A program made the position numbers and the translations under genes. Below are positions 26,204 to 35,450 of a stretch of 45,481 nucleotides of DNA, piece after piece. The notes under the pieces were generated by a model. It ran no database searches, was not told the DNA's origin, and saw nothing but the letters and a program-made list of their open reading frames with translations. Source of the DNA: Candidatus Omnitrophota bacterium (lineage in GTDB: Bacteria; Omnitrophota; Gorgyraeia; Zapsychrales; JANLHA01); the NCBI GenBank assembly GCA_020849375.1, contig JADLGJ010000052.1, positions 1-45,481 on the forward strand, read 5' to 3'. Within the stretch, counting starts at the first letter, position 1; the number at the start of each line of letters is the position of its first letter.

Positions 26204-27379
26204 ATGAGAATTTCAAAACGTGTTGAACAGATGGCGCCGTCGGGGATCCGCGCTTTTTTTGACCTCGTCCTCGGCATGAAAGATGTTATCTCTTTGGGTG
26301 TCGGCGAGCCGGACTTTGTGACGCCGTGGCATATCCGCGAAAAAGCGATCTCGTCACTGGAAAAAGGATATACCTCGTATACGTCCAATAAGGGGATGCC
26401 GGAACTGCGCCAGGAGATCAATAAATTCCTGGGCGAACGTTATGGTATCGCCTATGACATCAACGAAGAAATTCTCGTCACCGTCGGTGTCAGCGAAGGG
26501 CTGGACCTTGCGTTCCGTGCGATCCTGGACCCGGGCGATAAAGTTTTAGTCCCTGACCCCAATTATGTTTCATACGGCCCGACCGTTGAGCTGGCCGGCG
26601 GCGAAGTTGTCCAATTGCCGACCAATATCAAAACGGGTTTTAAGATTACCCCCGAAGTGATCGAAGAAAGTATGTGCGAAGGCGTTAAGGCGATCATTAT
26701 AAACTATCCTTGTAATCCGACCGGAACATCATATACCAAGAAAGAACTGCGTGAGATCGCACGCGCTATTATTAAACATGATCTGATCCTGATCAGCGAT
26801 GAAGTTTATGATGAGTTAACCTATGATTTCGAACATACGCCGTTCGCGACGCTCAAAGGGATGAAAGAGCGGACGATCTATTTGAATGGTTTTTCAAAAT
26901 CTTACGCGATGACAGGTTTTCGCCTCGGTTGGGCGGCGGGTCCGGCGGATATTATCGCGGGCATGACCAAAATCCATCAGTACACGATGTTGTGCGCGCC
27001 TATCATTTCCCAGATCGCAGCGATCGAAGCGTTGAAAACAGGCTTTAAGGACATTGCGATGATGAAGCGCGAGTATTTGCGCCGCCGCAACTATATGGTC
27101 GGGGCGCTTAACGATATCGGTTTGTCTTGCCATATGCCGCAGGGCGCGTTCTATGTCTTTCCGTCGATCAAAAGCACGGGCATGAAATCCATGGATTTTG
27201 CCAAAGACCTTTTGAACAAAAAGAAAGTGGCTTTGGTCCCGGGCAGCGCGTTCGGGAAAGACCTGGATGATCATATCCGCATTTCTTATGCGTCGAGCTA
27301 CGACAATTTGAAAGAAGCGATCGCCCGTATCGACGAATATTTAAAGGAATTAAAGCATGGCAAAAAAGCGCGAAGATGA
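26204..27379 (+). CDS. PLP-dependent class I/II aminotransferase
   Basis: ISLGVGEPDFVTPWHI, NYPCNPTGTSYT, SDEVYDELTYD, NGFSKSYAMTGFRLGWAAGP PLP-lysine motif; ATG at 26204. Confidence 0.95.
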   Translation: MRISKRVEQMAPSGIRAFFDLVLGMKDVISLGVGEPDFVTPWHIREKAISSLEKGYTSYTSNKGMPELRQEINKFLGERYGIAYDINEEILVTVGVSEGLDLAFRAILDPGDKVLVPDPNYVSYGPTVELAGGEVVQLPTNIKTGFKITPEVIEESMCEGVKAIIINYPCNPTGTSYTKKELREIARAIIKHDLILISDEVYDELTYDFEHTPFATLKGMKERTIYLNGFSKSYAMTGFRLGWAAGPADIIAGMTKIHQYTMLCAPIISQIAAIEALKTGFKDIAMMKREYLRRRNYMVGALNDIGLSCHMPQGAFYVFPSIKSTGMKSMDFAKDLLNKKKVALVPGSAFGKDLDDHIRISYASSYDNLKEAIARIDEYLKELKHGKKARR

Positions 27380-27770
27380 CCTGGATTTTCAGATCCGTTT
27401 CTACGAAGACATTCTCAAAGACAAACCCGACTTTATCGAAGCCCTGATCGCGATCGGCGATCTTTATACGCAAAGAGGTATGGTCGAGAAGGGCCTTGAA
27501 GTTGACCTGCGGCTCTCGCGGTTGCGCCCTGATGATGACGGCGTGCTTTATAATCTCGCCTGTAGTTATTCCTTGATGCGCGAGATCGACAAGGCGTTCG
27601 GTGCGATGAAGCTGGCCCTGGAGTGCGGTTACGATGATCTCAATTATCTTGAGGTTGATGATGACCTGGAACACTTGCGGAAAGATGAGCGGTTCCAGGA
27701 GTATTTTGACCGTTTCCGCAAAGAGCATCGGGAGCGTAAGGACCGCGACAAGAAAACTTCCCCTAAATAA
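27357..27770 (+). CDS. TPR-repeat protein
   Basis: DFIEALIAIGDLYTQRGMVEKGLEVDLRLSRLRPDDDGVLYNLACSYSLMREIDKAFGAMKLALE. Confidence 0.78.
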   Translation: MAKKREDDLDFQIRFYEDILKDKPDFIEALIAIGDLYTQRGMVEKGLEVDLRLSRLRPDDDGVLYNLACSYSLMREIDKAFGAMKLALECGYDDLNYLEVDDDLEHLRKDERFQEYFDRFRKEHRERKDRDKKTSPK

Positions 27771-27774
27771 ATTG

Positions 27775-30612
27775 ATGAGAATCTCTTTACCCCTCCGTTC
27801 TGTTCTTCTTCTCGGCCTTTTTATTTTGATCGCTGTTCCGCAAGTGAACGCGCAAACACCTCCGCAATACGATATCAAAGCTGCCGTTGACGTTGATCAC
27901 AAAAGAATTACCGCTCAGCAGAATGTGACTTGGACCAATGACAGCGCCGCCGACGTTCATGACCTTGTTTTTCATATTTATCCCAATCGCCGCTATACCA
28001 AGAATGAAGAAGATTTTATGTGGCGGTTCGCCGGGTATTTTAAGGTGAATCCTTTCCCGAGCGGGTTCGAGACCGGCGGTATGCAGGTGCTTTCCGTCGT
28101 GCACAATGACAAGCCTCTCTCCTTTATGATCGAAGGCGATGACCGAACCATCCTGAGAGTTAAGCTTCCGGAACCGGTCAAGCCGCAAGGTTCGGTCCGT
28201 GTCGTGATGGATTTCTCTGTGGACATTCCGCATGCGACCTTGGGCCGCTTGGGATGGAACGACAATGTTTTTCGTGTGTCGCGCTGGTATCCGATCCTCA
28301 GCGCCTATGATAGTAAAACCGGCTGGAGCCAAAGTCCGTTCTACCCATTTCATCGTCCATTTTTTAGTGAGGCCAGCCATTATAAAGTCGTATTAACGGT
28401 GCCAAGCGGCCAAACTATCGCGTCATCCGGAAAGCAAACCGGCCAGGTTCAAGCTGAGGGCGGTGCGATCACGACGACATACGAATCCAGTCTTCCCATT
28501 CGTGAGTTCAGTTTTGCGATGAGCGCGGATTATCAATTGATCTCCTCAGAAGTGAACGGAGTGTGGATCAAGTCGTACTACTTGTCCGGCGATGAAAAGT
28601 ATGGAGAGATGGCTTTAGAGAACGCGAAAGAATTGATGCAATTTTATAGCGAACGCTTCGGGGCTTATCCGTATCCGTCGTTCTCAATCGCGCCCGTTGA
28701 CCTGGGTTATGGCGGGGAACAGATGTCGAATTTGATATTCATTGACCGCCGCGCTTATCAACTGCCGAAGATCATGCGACGGTATTTCGACTTTTTAGTA
28801 AGCCATGAAACCGGCCATCAATGGTTTTACAACATGGTCGGCGTTGACGAATATCAGAATATGTGGCTGGAAGAAGGCATCAATTCGTATTTTATCGAAC
28901 AGTATTTGGCGCATAAATACGGCGAAGAGGGCGAAGTCATGGATGTTGGCGGGTGGGCACAAAAATTGAAGTTATTTTTGCCGCCGCTTACGTTTAAGAA
29001 TACCCGTGACACCCGTTATAAGTCGATCGCCCGTATGGGTAAGGATCACGCGATCATCAGCAAGTTATCGAGTTTTGCGGAACCCAGCGCAATTTTTTCG
29101 GTCACATACGGCAAGGGCAGCCGTGTCCTGGCGATGCTGCGGTATTATGTCGGGGAAGATGTTTTTGCCAAGATCTTTAAGCGGGTCTTTGCCGAATACA
29201 CATTCAAGAATTTAAGCATTGAGGATTTTATCCGTATCGCCGAGGAAGAAAGTGGGCAGAATTTGGAAAGTTTTTTCCAGCCGTGGCTTTATGGCGACCA
29301 ACAGTTCAATTATGCTGTCGCGGCTGTCGGGAAGAAAACCGTCACCTTAAGAAATAAAGGCGGGATCAGTACTCCTGCGGAAGTCCAGGTGAATTATCGC
29401 GACGGGACCGTTGAAAGTTTTCAGTGGAAAGGGTCGCCGCAGGCCGAGCAAGTTCAATTGAGTAATGCGTCAGGCGTCACAGTGGTCGCCATTGACCCCG
29501 ACGCTAAATTGCTGGATATTGACCGGACCAATAATTATTGGCCACGCCGGTTGCACGTGAAGGCTGTCCCGCTTTACACGGCGCTGCGCGAGGTTTCCGC
29601 GATGCTGCCGGATGACGGTTACTCTTTGACCGTCGGGCCTGAGCTGGCCAATAATGGTTTGGGCGTCAAAGCGTCTTTGCAAAAACCGTATGACCAGATC
29701 TTTTACGCGGCGAGCGATTACGAGTTCGGTGAACAGCTGCATCATTCCCGCGCCGGCTATGAATTGAAAAATGTCCTTCATACCCAAACGGTTTTAGGTT
29801 TTCAGATCGCCAACACCACGGACTATGATGACGGCGACGATGATCTGGTCAGCGGCAAGGTTTATTTACGCCGGGAATTGTGGCCCGCGCAATATAACGT
29901 AGCTGATATTAACGACCACGTTTCGCTTTATATGGTGCGCAACCAAAGTGTTAATCAGGGTGCGGACCTTTTGGCGCGTGAAGGCGTGAGCAATACCAAT
30001 TACCGCCGCCATGACGAAGCCATCATCGGGACCGCTTTACATTTAGAACGTGCCGGGCCGGCGCCGGATCCGCGGCAAGGGTATAAATTTGATGTCTTTG
30101 CGGAAAATTCCGGGCATTTCCTGGAAGCCACGCAAACATTCTCGCGAGGGGCGATCGACGGCAGTTTTTATATTCCTGTTACGGTAAAAAGTAAGACCGC
30201 GGTCCGTTTGAAATACGGCGGCGGTTATCCTAATGATAAAGAATTGTTTTACGCCGGCGGTATTGACGGTTTACGTGGTTATGAGCGTAAGTCGTTGCGC
30301 GGGTCGAACATGCTTTTGGGAAGCCTGGAGTACCGCTTCCCGGTCGTCGAGGGCTTAAAGATCTCTTTCTTTGATCATATTCTTGGGCTAGAATCCATCA
30401 GCGGTGTTATCTTTGGTGATGCCGGCACAGCGTGGTATAGTGCGGTCAGCGACCCGACCTTACGTAAGGACGCGGGGTTGGGCTTAAGATTTACTGTGAA
30501 TTTCGGTGTATTATTTGAGAAAGTGATCGTGCGCGCCGACGTGGCGCAGGCGATCAATGATGACCGTGAAGATAATCCCCGGTTCTGGCTGGGCATCAAT
30601 CACGCGTTTTAA
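27775..30612 (+). CDS. M1 family metallopeptidase fused to a C-terminal Omp85/BamA-like beta-barrel
   Basis: Signal peptide; [25 protein letters not shown] (HExxHxW...E); C-terminal [41 protein letters not shown], terminal Phe; ATG at 27775. Confidence 0.87.
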   Translation: MRISLPLRSVLLLGLFILIAVPQVNAQTPPQYDIKAAVDVDHKRITAQQNVTWTNDSAADVHDLVFHIYPNRRYTKNEEDFMWRFAGYFKVNPFPSGFETGGMQVLSVVHNDKPLSFMIEGDDRTILRVKLPEPVKPQGSVRVVMDFSVDIPHATLGRLGWNDNVFRVSRWYPILSAYDSKTGWSQSPFYPFHRPFFSEASHYKVVLTVPSGQTIASSGKQTGQVQAEGGAITTTYESSLPIREFSFAMSADYQLISSEVNGVWIKSYYLSGDEKYGEMALENAKELMQFYSERFGAYPYPSFSIAPVDLGYGGEQMSNLIFIDRRAYQLPKIMRRYFDFLVSHETGHQWFYNMVGVDEYQNMWLEEGINSYFIEQYLAHKYGEEGEVMDVGGWAQKLKLFLPPLTFKNTRDTRYKSIARMGKDHAIISKLSSFAEPSAIFSVTYGKGSRVLAMLRYYVGEDVFAKIFKRVFAEYTFKNLSIEDFIRIAEEESGQNLESFFQPWLYGDQQFNYAVAAVGKKTVTLRNKGGISTPAEVQVNYRDGTVESFQWKGSPQAEQVQLSNASGVTVVAIDPDAKLLDIDRTNNYWPRRLHVKAVPLYTALREVSAMLPDDGYSLTVGPELANNGLGVKASLQKPYDQIFYAASDYEFGEQLHHSRAGYELKNVLHTQTVLGFQIANTTDYDDGDDDLVSGKVYLRRELWPAQYNVADINDHVSLYMVRNQSVNQGADLLAREGVSNTNYRRHDEAIIGTALHLERAGPAPDPRQGYKFDVFAENSGHFLEATQTFSRGAIDGSFYIPVTVKSKTAVRLKYGGGYPNDKELFYAGGIDGLRGYERKSLRGSNMLLGSLEYRFPVVEGLKISFFDHILGLESISGVIFGDAGTAWYSAVSDPTLRKDAGLGLRFTVNFGVLFEKVIVRADVAQAINDDREDNPRFWLGINHAF

Positions 30613-30623
30613 AGGAGGAAGCG

Positions 30624-31043
30624 ATGCGGCATTATCGTGAAGAGCTTTGGTTCAATGCCCCGACCCGCCGTGCATATATCAATATTACCGACCAGGTACA
30701 AAGCGCGGTTGATGAAAGCAAGATCAAAGAAGGTTTATGCCTTGTCAACGCGATGCACATTTCCGCGAGCGTTTATATCAATGATGATGAAAGCGGATTG
30801 CTCCATGACTATGATAAGTGGCTGGAAAAATTGGCCCCGCATGACCCGGTTTCGCAATACCGTCACAACGACACCGGTGAGGACAATGCTGACGCGCATT
30901 TAAAAAGGCAGGTCATGGGCCGTGAGGTCGTCGTCGCAGTGACGAACGGCAAGTTGGATTTTGGCCCGTGGGAACAGATCTTTTACGGAGAGTTCGACGG
31001 TCGCCGCAAGAAAAGGGTTTTAGTCAAAATTATCGGAGAATAA
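30624..31043 (+). CDS. YjbQ family (UPF0047) protein, secondary thiamine-phosphate synthase-like
   Basis: [79 protein letters not shown]. Confidence 0.93.
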   Translation: MRHYREELWFNAPTRRAYINITDQVQSAVDESKIKEGLCLVNAMHISASVYINDDESGLLHDYDKWLEKLAPHDPVSQYRHNDTGEDNADAHLKRQVMGREVVVAVTNGKLDFGPWEQIFYGEFDGRRKKRVLVKIIGE

Positions 31044-31057
31044 GAAAGGAAATCGTT

Positions 31058-31960
31058 ATGAGTCTGTTGGTCTTGGGAACAGTGGCTTTGGATAATGTGA
31101 AAACACCGCACGGCGAACGCCGTGATATGCTCGGCGGGTCAGCGACCCATTTTGCGATGAGCGCCCGGCTCTTTACTGAGGTGCATTTAGTTGCTGTCAT
31201 CGGAAAAGATTTTCCGGAACAGCATATGAAGCTCCTTAAGAAAATGAAAATCGATGTCTCTTCTGTCAAAGTCCAGGACGGCAAAAGCTTCCGCTGGGAA
31301 GGCGAGTATAAAAAAGAAGATTTGAACAGCGCGCTGACGCTCGCGACCGAATTGGGAGTTCTCGTCGGATTTGACCCGCACGTGGCCCAACATCAACGTG
31401 GTATTTCTAATGTTTTTCTTGCGAATATTGATCCTGATATTCAGATGGGCCTATTATCGATGATGAAAAAGCCAAAGCTGATCGGCCTCGACAGCATGAA
31501 CCTTTGGATCACGCATAAGAAACCGTCTTTGCTTAATTTGATGAAGAAGGTTAATCTTTTCGTCGCTAATGACGGCGAGGCCAAGGCCTTGACCGGCGAG
31601 CAGAATTTGATCAAGGCCGCGAAAGCGCTGCGCAGTTTCGGGCCGGAGATGATCATTATTAAAAAAGGTGAACATGGCGTGTTGTTCTACAGCGATAAGG
31701 TTAAGTTTTCTTTCCCGGCGTTCCCGATCGATGAAGTCAAGGATCCGACGGGTGCGGGCGACACTTTTGCCGGCGGGGTCATGGGATATTTGACCAAGGT
31801 TAACAAGGTCAATGAAAAGACGCTCAAGGCCGCGATCATTTACGGGACGACGATCGCTTCGTTCAACGTTGAAGGGTTCGGTAATGAAAAAACTGCGCCG
31901 TTGACCATGGCAAAAGTTGAAAAACGTAAAAAAGAATTATTGAGCTTCATCACTTATTAA
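31058..31960 (+). CDS. PfkB family sugar/nucleoside kinase
   Basis: DEVKDPTGAGDTFAGGVMGYL anion-hole motif; LGGSATHFAMSARLF; ATG at 31058 behind AGAAAGGAAA. Confidence 0.92.
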   Translation: MSLLVLGTVALDNVKTPHGERRDMLGGSATHFAMSARLFTEVHLVAVIGKDFPEQHMKLLKKMKIDVSSVKVQDGKSFRWEGEYKKEDLNSALTLATELGVLVGFDPHVAQHQRGISNVFLANIDPDIQMGLLSMMKKPKLIGLDSMNLWITHKKPSLLNLMKKVNLFVANDGEAKALTGEQNLIKAAKALRSFGPEMIIIKKGEHGVLFYSDKVKFSFPAFPIDEVKDPTGAGDTFAGGVMGYLTKVNKVNEKTLKAAIIYGTTIASFNVEGFGNEKTAPLTMAKVEKRKKELLSFITY

Positions 31961-31961
31961 A

Positions 31962-32237
31962 ATGAAAACTTTATTTGAACAGATCGGTTTTGTCACGGCG
32001 ATCATATTGCCCTTCTTTAACATCCCGTTGATCATTAAAATGGTCAAGCGTAAATCATCGGCGGATATTTCGTTGGCATGGACGATCGGAGTGTGGGTCT
32101 GCACGATGCTCATGGCTCCGTCGGGATTTCAGTCAAAAGATATGGTGTGGCGAACTTATTGCGTTATTAACTCGATCCTGTTCTCGGCGGTTTTTGTGAC
32201 TGTCCTGAAGTATCGAAAAGGAAAAACGAATGCCTGA
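31962..32237 (+). CDS. SemiSWEET/PQ-loop family small membrane protein
   Basis: 91 aa, three TM segments; IGFVTAIILPFFNIPLIIKMVKRKSSADISLAW PQ-loop-like. Confidence 0.6.
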   Translation: MKTLFEQIGFVTAIILPFFNIPLIIKMVKRKSSADISLAWTIGVWVCTMLMAPSGFQSKDMVWRTYCVINSILFSAVFVTVLKYRKGKTNA

Positions 32238-33153
32238 AAATAAGCAAATATGCCGCAGTGGAATGGTATCGATCGTGGGCCGCCCGAATGTCGGGAAGTC
32301 CACCTTGCTCAACAAAATCCTCGGGGAAAAAGTCTCTATCGTTTCCAAAGTCCCGCAAACGACGCGTAATCAGATCCGCGGGATCTTTACCGATGAGCGT
32401 GGGCAAATTGTTTTCGTGGATACCCCCGGCGTGCATAAAGGCCGCGACCAACTCGACCAGTTCATGAACCAAAGCGCCTACGGGATCACCTCGGAAGCGG
32501 ATGTCATCATTCATTTAGTTGACGCCAATGACCGCGTGGGCATGGAAGAGGAAGAACTTGTCCGGCGCTTTAGCGATATGAAGGTCCCAGTCATCCTTGG
32601 GCTGAATAAAGTTGATATGAAGGGCAAGAACATCTCTGAGTATATTGCGCTGTATGAACGTATTTCCGGCAAGCCGATCCAGGAGAACCCGCGCATTACA
32701 CTTTTGCCGTTGTCCGGCAAGGACGGAACGAATGTCCCTAAGCTCATTGATCTTGTTTTTGAACTTTTACCGGAAGGCGAAAAGCTTTATCCCGAAGACA
32801 CGGTTTGCGACATTCCGCAGAAAATGGTCATTGCCGATGAGATACGCGAAAAGCTTTATATGTTGCTTGACGATGAATTGCCGCATTCCATCGCGGTCAT
32901 TATTGAGAATTTGGAACAGCGTAAAGGGAAACTGCTTTATATTCAGGCTGTTATTGTCATTGAGCGCGATTCGCAAAAATCCATTGTCATCGGGAAGAAC
33001 GGCGGCATTTTGAAAAAAGCGGGGAGCTTAGCGCGCAAAGACCTGGAAGAACTTCTCGATACAAAAGTTTTCTTGGAACTTTTCGTTAAATCGCAAAAAG
33101 ATTGGCGCGACAGCCCGAGCCTGTTACAGGACATGGGCTATCAATTTATGTAG
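32230..33153 (+). CDS. era: GTPase Era
   Basis: GRPNVGKSTLLNKILGEKVSIVSKVPQTTRNQIRGI, DTPGVHK, NKVD, C-terminal KH domain. Confidence 0.98.
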   Translation: MPENKQICRSGMVSIVGRPNVGKSTLLNKILGEKVSIVSKVPQTTRNQIRGIFTDERGQIVFVDTPGVHKGRDQLDQFMNQSAYGITSEADVIIHLVDANDRVGMEEEELVRRFSDMKVPVILGLNKVDMKGKNISEYIALYERISGKPIQENPRITLLPLSGKDGTNVPKLIDLVFELLPEGEKLYPEDTVCDIPQKMVIADEIREKLYMLLDDELPHSIAVIIENLEQRKGKLLYIQAVIVIERDSQKSIVIGKNGGILKKAGSLARKDLEELLDTKVFLELFVKSQKDWRDSPSLLQDMGYQFM

Positions 33154-33230
33154 CTCGGGTGGCGCGGAGGGGGTCCCCTGCCGCCCGCAGCTTGCGAGGA
33201 CGGTAGGGTCCGCAGCGACAGGACCCGAGC
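33153..33230 (+). repeat. intergenic palindromic element between era and nth
   Basis: GCTCGGGT (33153-33160)/ACCCGAGC (33223-33230), inner CCCTGCCG/CGGTAGGG and CGCA-GCT-TGCG. Confidence 0.65.
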
Positions 33231-33239
33231 GGGAGATAA

Positions 33240-33899
33240 ATGGTCACCAATAAGAATATCGACAAGGTTGTTGTCATTTTAAAAGAGGCGCTCAAGGGCC
33301 TTCCCGACCCGTCGGTCACGCTCGTCGGCAAACGCTGGAAGACACCGTTCCATGTTTTGATCTCATGTTTACTAAGCCTGCGGACCAAAGATGAAACGAC
33401 CTTGCCCGCGACGGAACGTTTATTTAAAGTTGCCGACACCCCTGAAGGTTTGCTTAAGTTAAGTACAACGCAGATCGAGAAATTGATCTATCCCGTTGGA
33501 TTTTATAAAACCAAGGCACGGACGATCCATGGCGTTTGCCACGATATTTTAGACAAGTTCGGCGGCAAAGTGCCGAACGATATTGACACCTTGTTGACGA
33601 TGAAAGGTGTCGGCCGCAAAACCGCTAACCTGGTAATGACCGAAGGCTTCGGCATCAAGGCGATCTGTGTTGATACACACGTCCATCGTATTTCGAACCG
33701 TTTGGGTTATGTGAAAACAAAGGACCCCAACGACACTGAATGGGCCTTGCGGAAGCAATTGCCGGAAAAATATTGGATCGATTACAATGCGATGCTGGTG
33801 CTGTGGGGGCAGAATGTCTGCAAGCCGATATCGCCTTTATGCTCAACCTGTCCACTTGATAAGCTCTGCGCCCGCGCCGGGGTTGGGGTGAGCCGCTAA
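33240..33899 (+). CDS. nth: endonuclease III
   Basis: HhH motif MKGVGRKTANLVM, VDTHVHRISNRLGY, C-terminal 4Fe-4S cluster CKPISPLCSTCPLDKLC. Confidence 0.95.
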   Translation: MVTNKNIDKVVVILKEALKGLPDPSVTLVGKRWKTPFHVLISCLLSLRTKDETTLPATERLFKVADTPEGLLKLSTTQIEKLIYPVGFYKTKARTIHGVCHDILDKFGGKVPNDIDTLLTMKGVGRKTANLVMTEGFGIKAICVDTHVHRISNRLGYVKTKDPNDTEWALRKQLPEKYWIDYNAMLVLWGQNVCKPISPLCSTCPLDKLCARAGVGVSR

Positions 33900-33902
33900 A
33901 TT

Positions 33903-35198
33903 ATGTTAAAACTTTTTCTATTCTTATCTGAGATCTTGGACAAACCTGTCATCGACGTTAACGGCATCGTTGTCGGGCGGCTCCATGACGTCCCGATGAA
34001 GATCAGTGAGGAAGAGATCTACCCTCGCAGTAAGGGTCTGATCGTCTATCGCGGATTTCTTAAACGGACATACGCGTACATCCGTATTGAAGATGTTAAG
34101 GAAATTGATGAGACGATCAAGCTTAAGATCGAAGGGGAAAAGGTCGCTTTCTTAAGATCGTCTTCGCCGCATGAATTTACTTTACGGCACGATATCTTGG
34201 ACCAGCAGGTCGTTGATACGGAGAACCGTAAAGTCGTCCGTGTTAATGATGTTCACCTCTTGCGCGTTGACCATCATTTGTATTTGGCGCACGTTGATGT
34301 CGGGATGCGTGCCATCGTGAGGCGTCTGGAGTGGACGGCGGCAGTAGATCTTTTTGTTAAAGCCATTGCCCCGCAATCGCCCTATTTGACGCAGGAAGAA
34401 TTCATTCCGTGGAAAAACACGCAGGTCTTTAGTGCCGACCGGCAGAAAAATATGTTGCGGCTGGATGTCGCGCGGCAAAAACTTGCCCAGATCCCGCCGA
34501 CCGACCTTGCGGATATCATGCAAGACCTTGATATTTTTGGCAAACTCGCCCTTTTTAAGTCGCTCGATGTGAACTTGCAACGGACCGTCTTTGCCGACCT
34601 GGCGACGCAGGAAAAGCAGGATTTGATAGACCACATTGATGACAAAGAGGCGGCGAATTTGATCGCGAATATTCCGGCTGACGAAGCCACCGACCTTTTG
34701 TTGACGCTTTCACAGGACACGATCATGCGGCTTTTGCGCCATATGGAGACTAAGCAGTCCAAGAAACTACGTAAGCTTTTGGGTTTTGCCAAAGATTCTG
34801 CCGGCGGTTTGATGACCACGGAGTATTTGTCCTTAAACCGTAACGCGACGGTCGGGGATGCGTTACAGCTTGTGAAGAATAATGTTAACTATCCCGGGAA
34901 TTTACATCATATTTATATTGTTGATGACTTTCACCGGCTGGTCGCTATGACCTCGATCCGCCGGTACATCCATCTTCCCCCGGAGACCCCGATCATGGAT
35001 ACCTGTTTTCCTTTGAAGCTTTTTGTCCACACGACCGATGGCATCGAAAAGATCGCCCTTTTGCTCGAAAAATACAAATTTACGTCCATACCGGTCCTTA
35101 GCGATGACGATATTTTGCAGGGCGCGGTCACGACCGATGACGTCATGGAACTGTTGATCTCCATTGCCTGGTCCAAGTATAAAGAGAAATTGGCGTAA
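33903..35198 (+). CDS. PRC-barrel + MgtE N-terminal + CBS domain protein lacking a transporter domain
   Basis: LDKPVIDVNGIVVGRLHDV (PRC-like), LAQIPPTDLADIMQDLD...FADLATQEKQDLIDHIDDKEAANLIANIPADEATDLL (MgtE_N), DSAGGLMTTEYLSL (CBS); no TM segments. Confidence 0.82.
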   Translation: MLKLFLFLSEILDKPVIDVNGIVVGRLHDVPMKISEEEIYPRSKGLIVYRGFLKRTYAYIRIEDVKEIDETIKLKIEGEKVAFLRSSSPHEFTLRHDILDQQVVDTENRKVVRVNDVHLLRVDHHLYLAHVDVGMRAIVRRLEWTAAVDLFVKAIAPQSPYLTQEEFIPWKNTQVFSADRQKNMLRLDVARQKLAQIPPTDLADIMQDLDIFGKLALFKSLDVNLQRTVFADLATQEKQDLIDHIDDKEAANLIANIPADEATDLLLTLSQDTIMRLLRHMETKQSKKLRKLLGFAKDSAGGLMTTEYLSLNRNATVGDALQLVKNNVNYPGNLHHIYIVDDFHRLVAMTSIRRYIHLPPETPIMDTCFPLKLFVHTTDGIEKIALLLEKYKFTSIPVLSDDDILQGAVTTDDVMELLISIAWSKYKEKLA

Positions 35199-35354
35199 CC
35201 TGCTCTTCTGACGGGAAATTTAATATTATTTATTGCGTTGAAAAGGTATTTGTGTTATTTTTTTATCGTAAATAGGGATTAAAAATTCAGTTAAAAACTC
35301 TTTGGGTGATCTTTGCGGAGATAATGATAAAAACATGAGAACGATAGAACTCTA

Positions 35355-35389
35355 AGGGACCTTGTAAGTCAAAGGTCTCTTATTTTTTT
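35355..35389 (+). terminator. terminator/attenuator-like hairpin upstream of the ATP-grasp gene
   Basis: AGGGACCTT-gtaagtca-AAGGTCTCT followed by TATTTTTTT. Confidence 0.7.
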
Positions 35390-35394
35390 GAATA

Positions 35395-35442
35395 CGAGCG
35401 AGCTTGCTCGATCGAATTCACTCCCGAAGGGGGTGCGGAATT
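35395..35442 (+). repeat. palindromic element just upstream of the ATP-grasp start codon
   Basis: CGAGC-gagctt-GCTCG and GAATTCACTCCC-GAA-GGGGGTGcgGAATT. Confidence 0.65.
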
Positions 35443-35450
35443 ACAAAACT

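Noticed and set aside
27168-27878. 236-aa minus-strand ORF across the aminotransferase/TPR/M1 junction
   Set aside because: Overlaps three supported + strand genes, composition unlike a real protein.
35199-35450. T-box or lysine riboswitch before the ATP-grasp/KamA genes
   Set aside because: I could not find the T-box AGGGTGGNACCGCG-like motif or a recognizable lysine riboswitch core; only an attenuator-like hairpin is supported.
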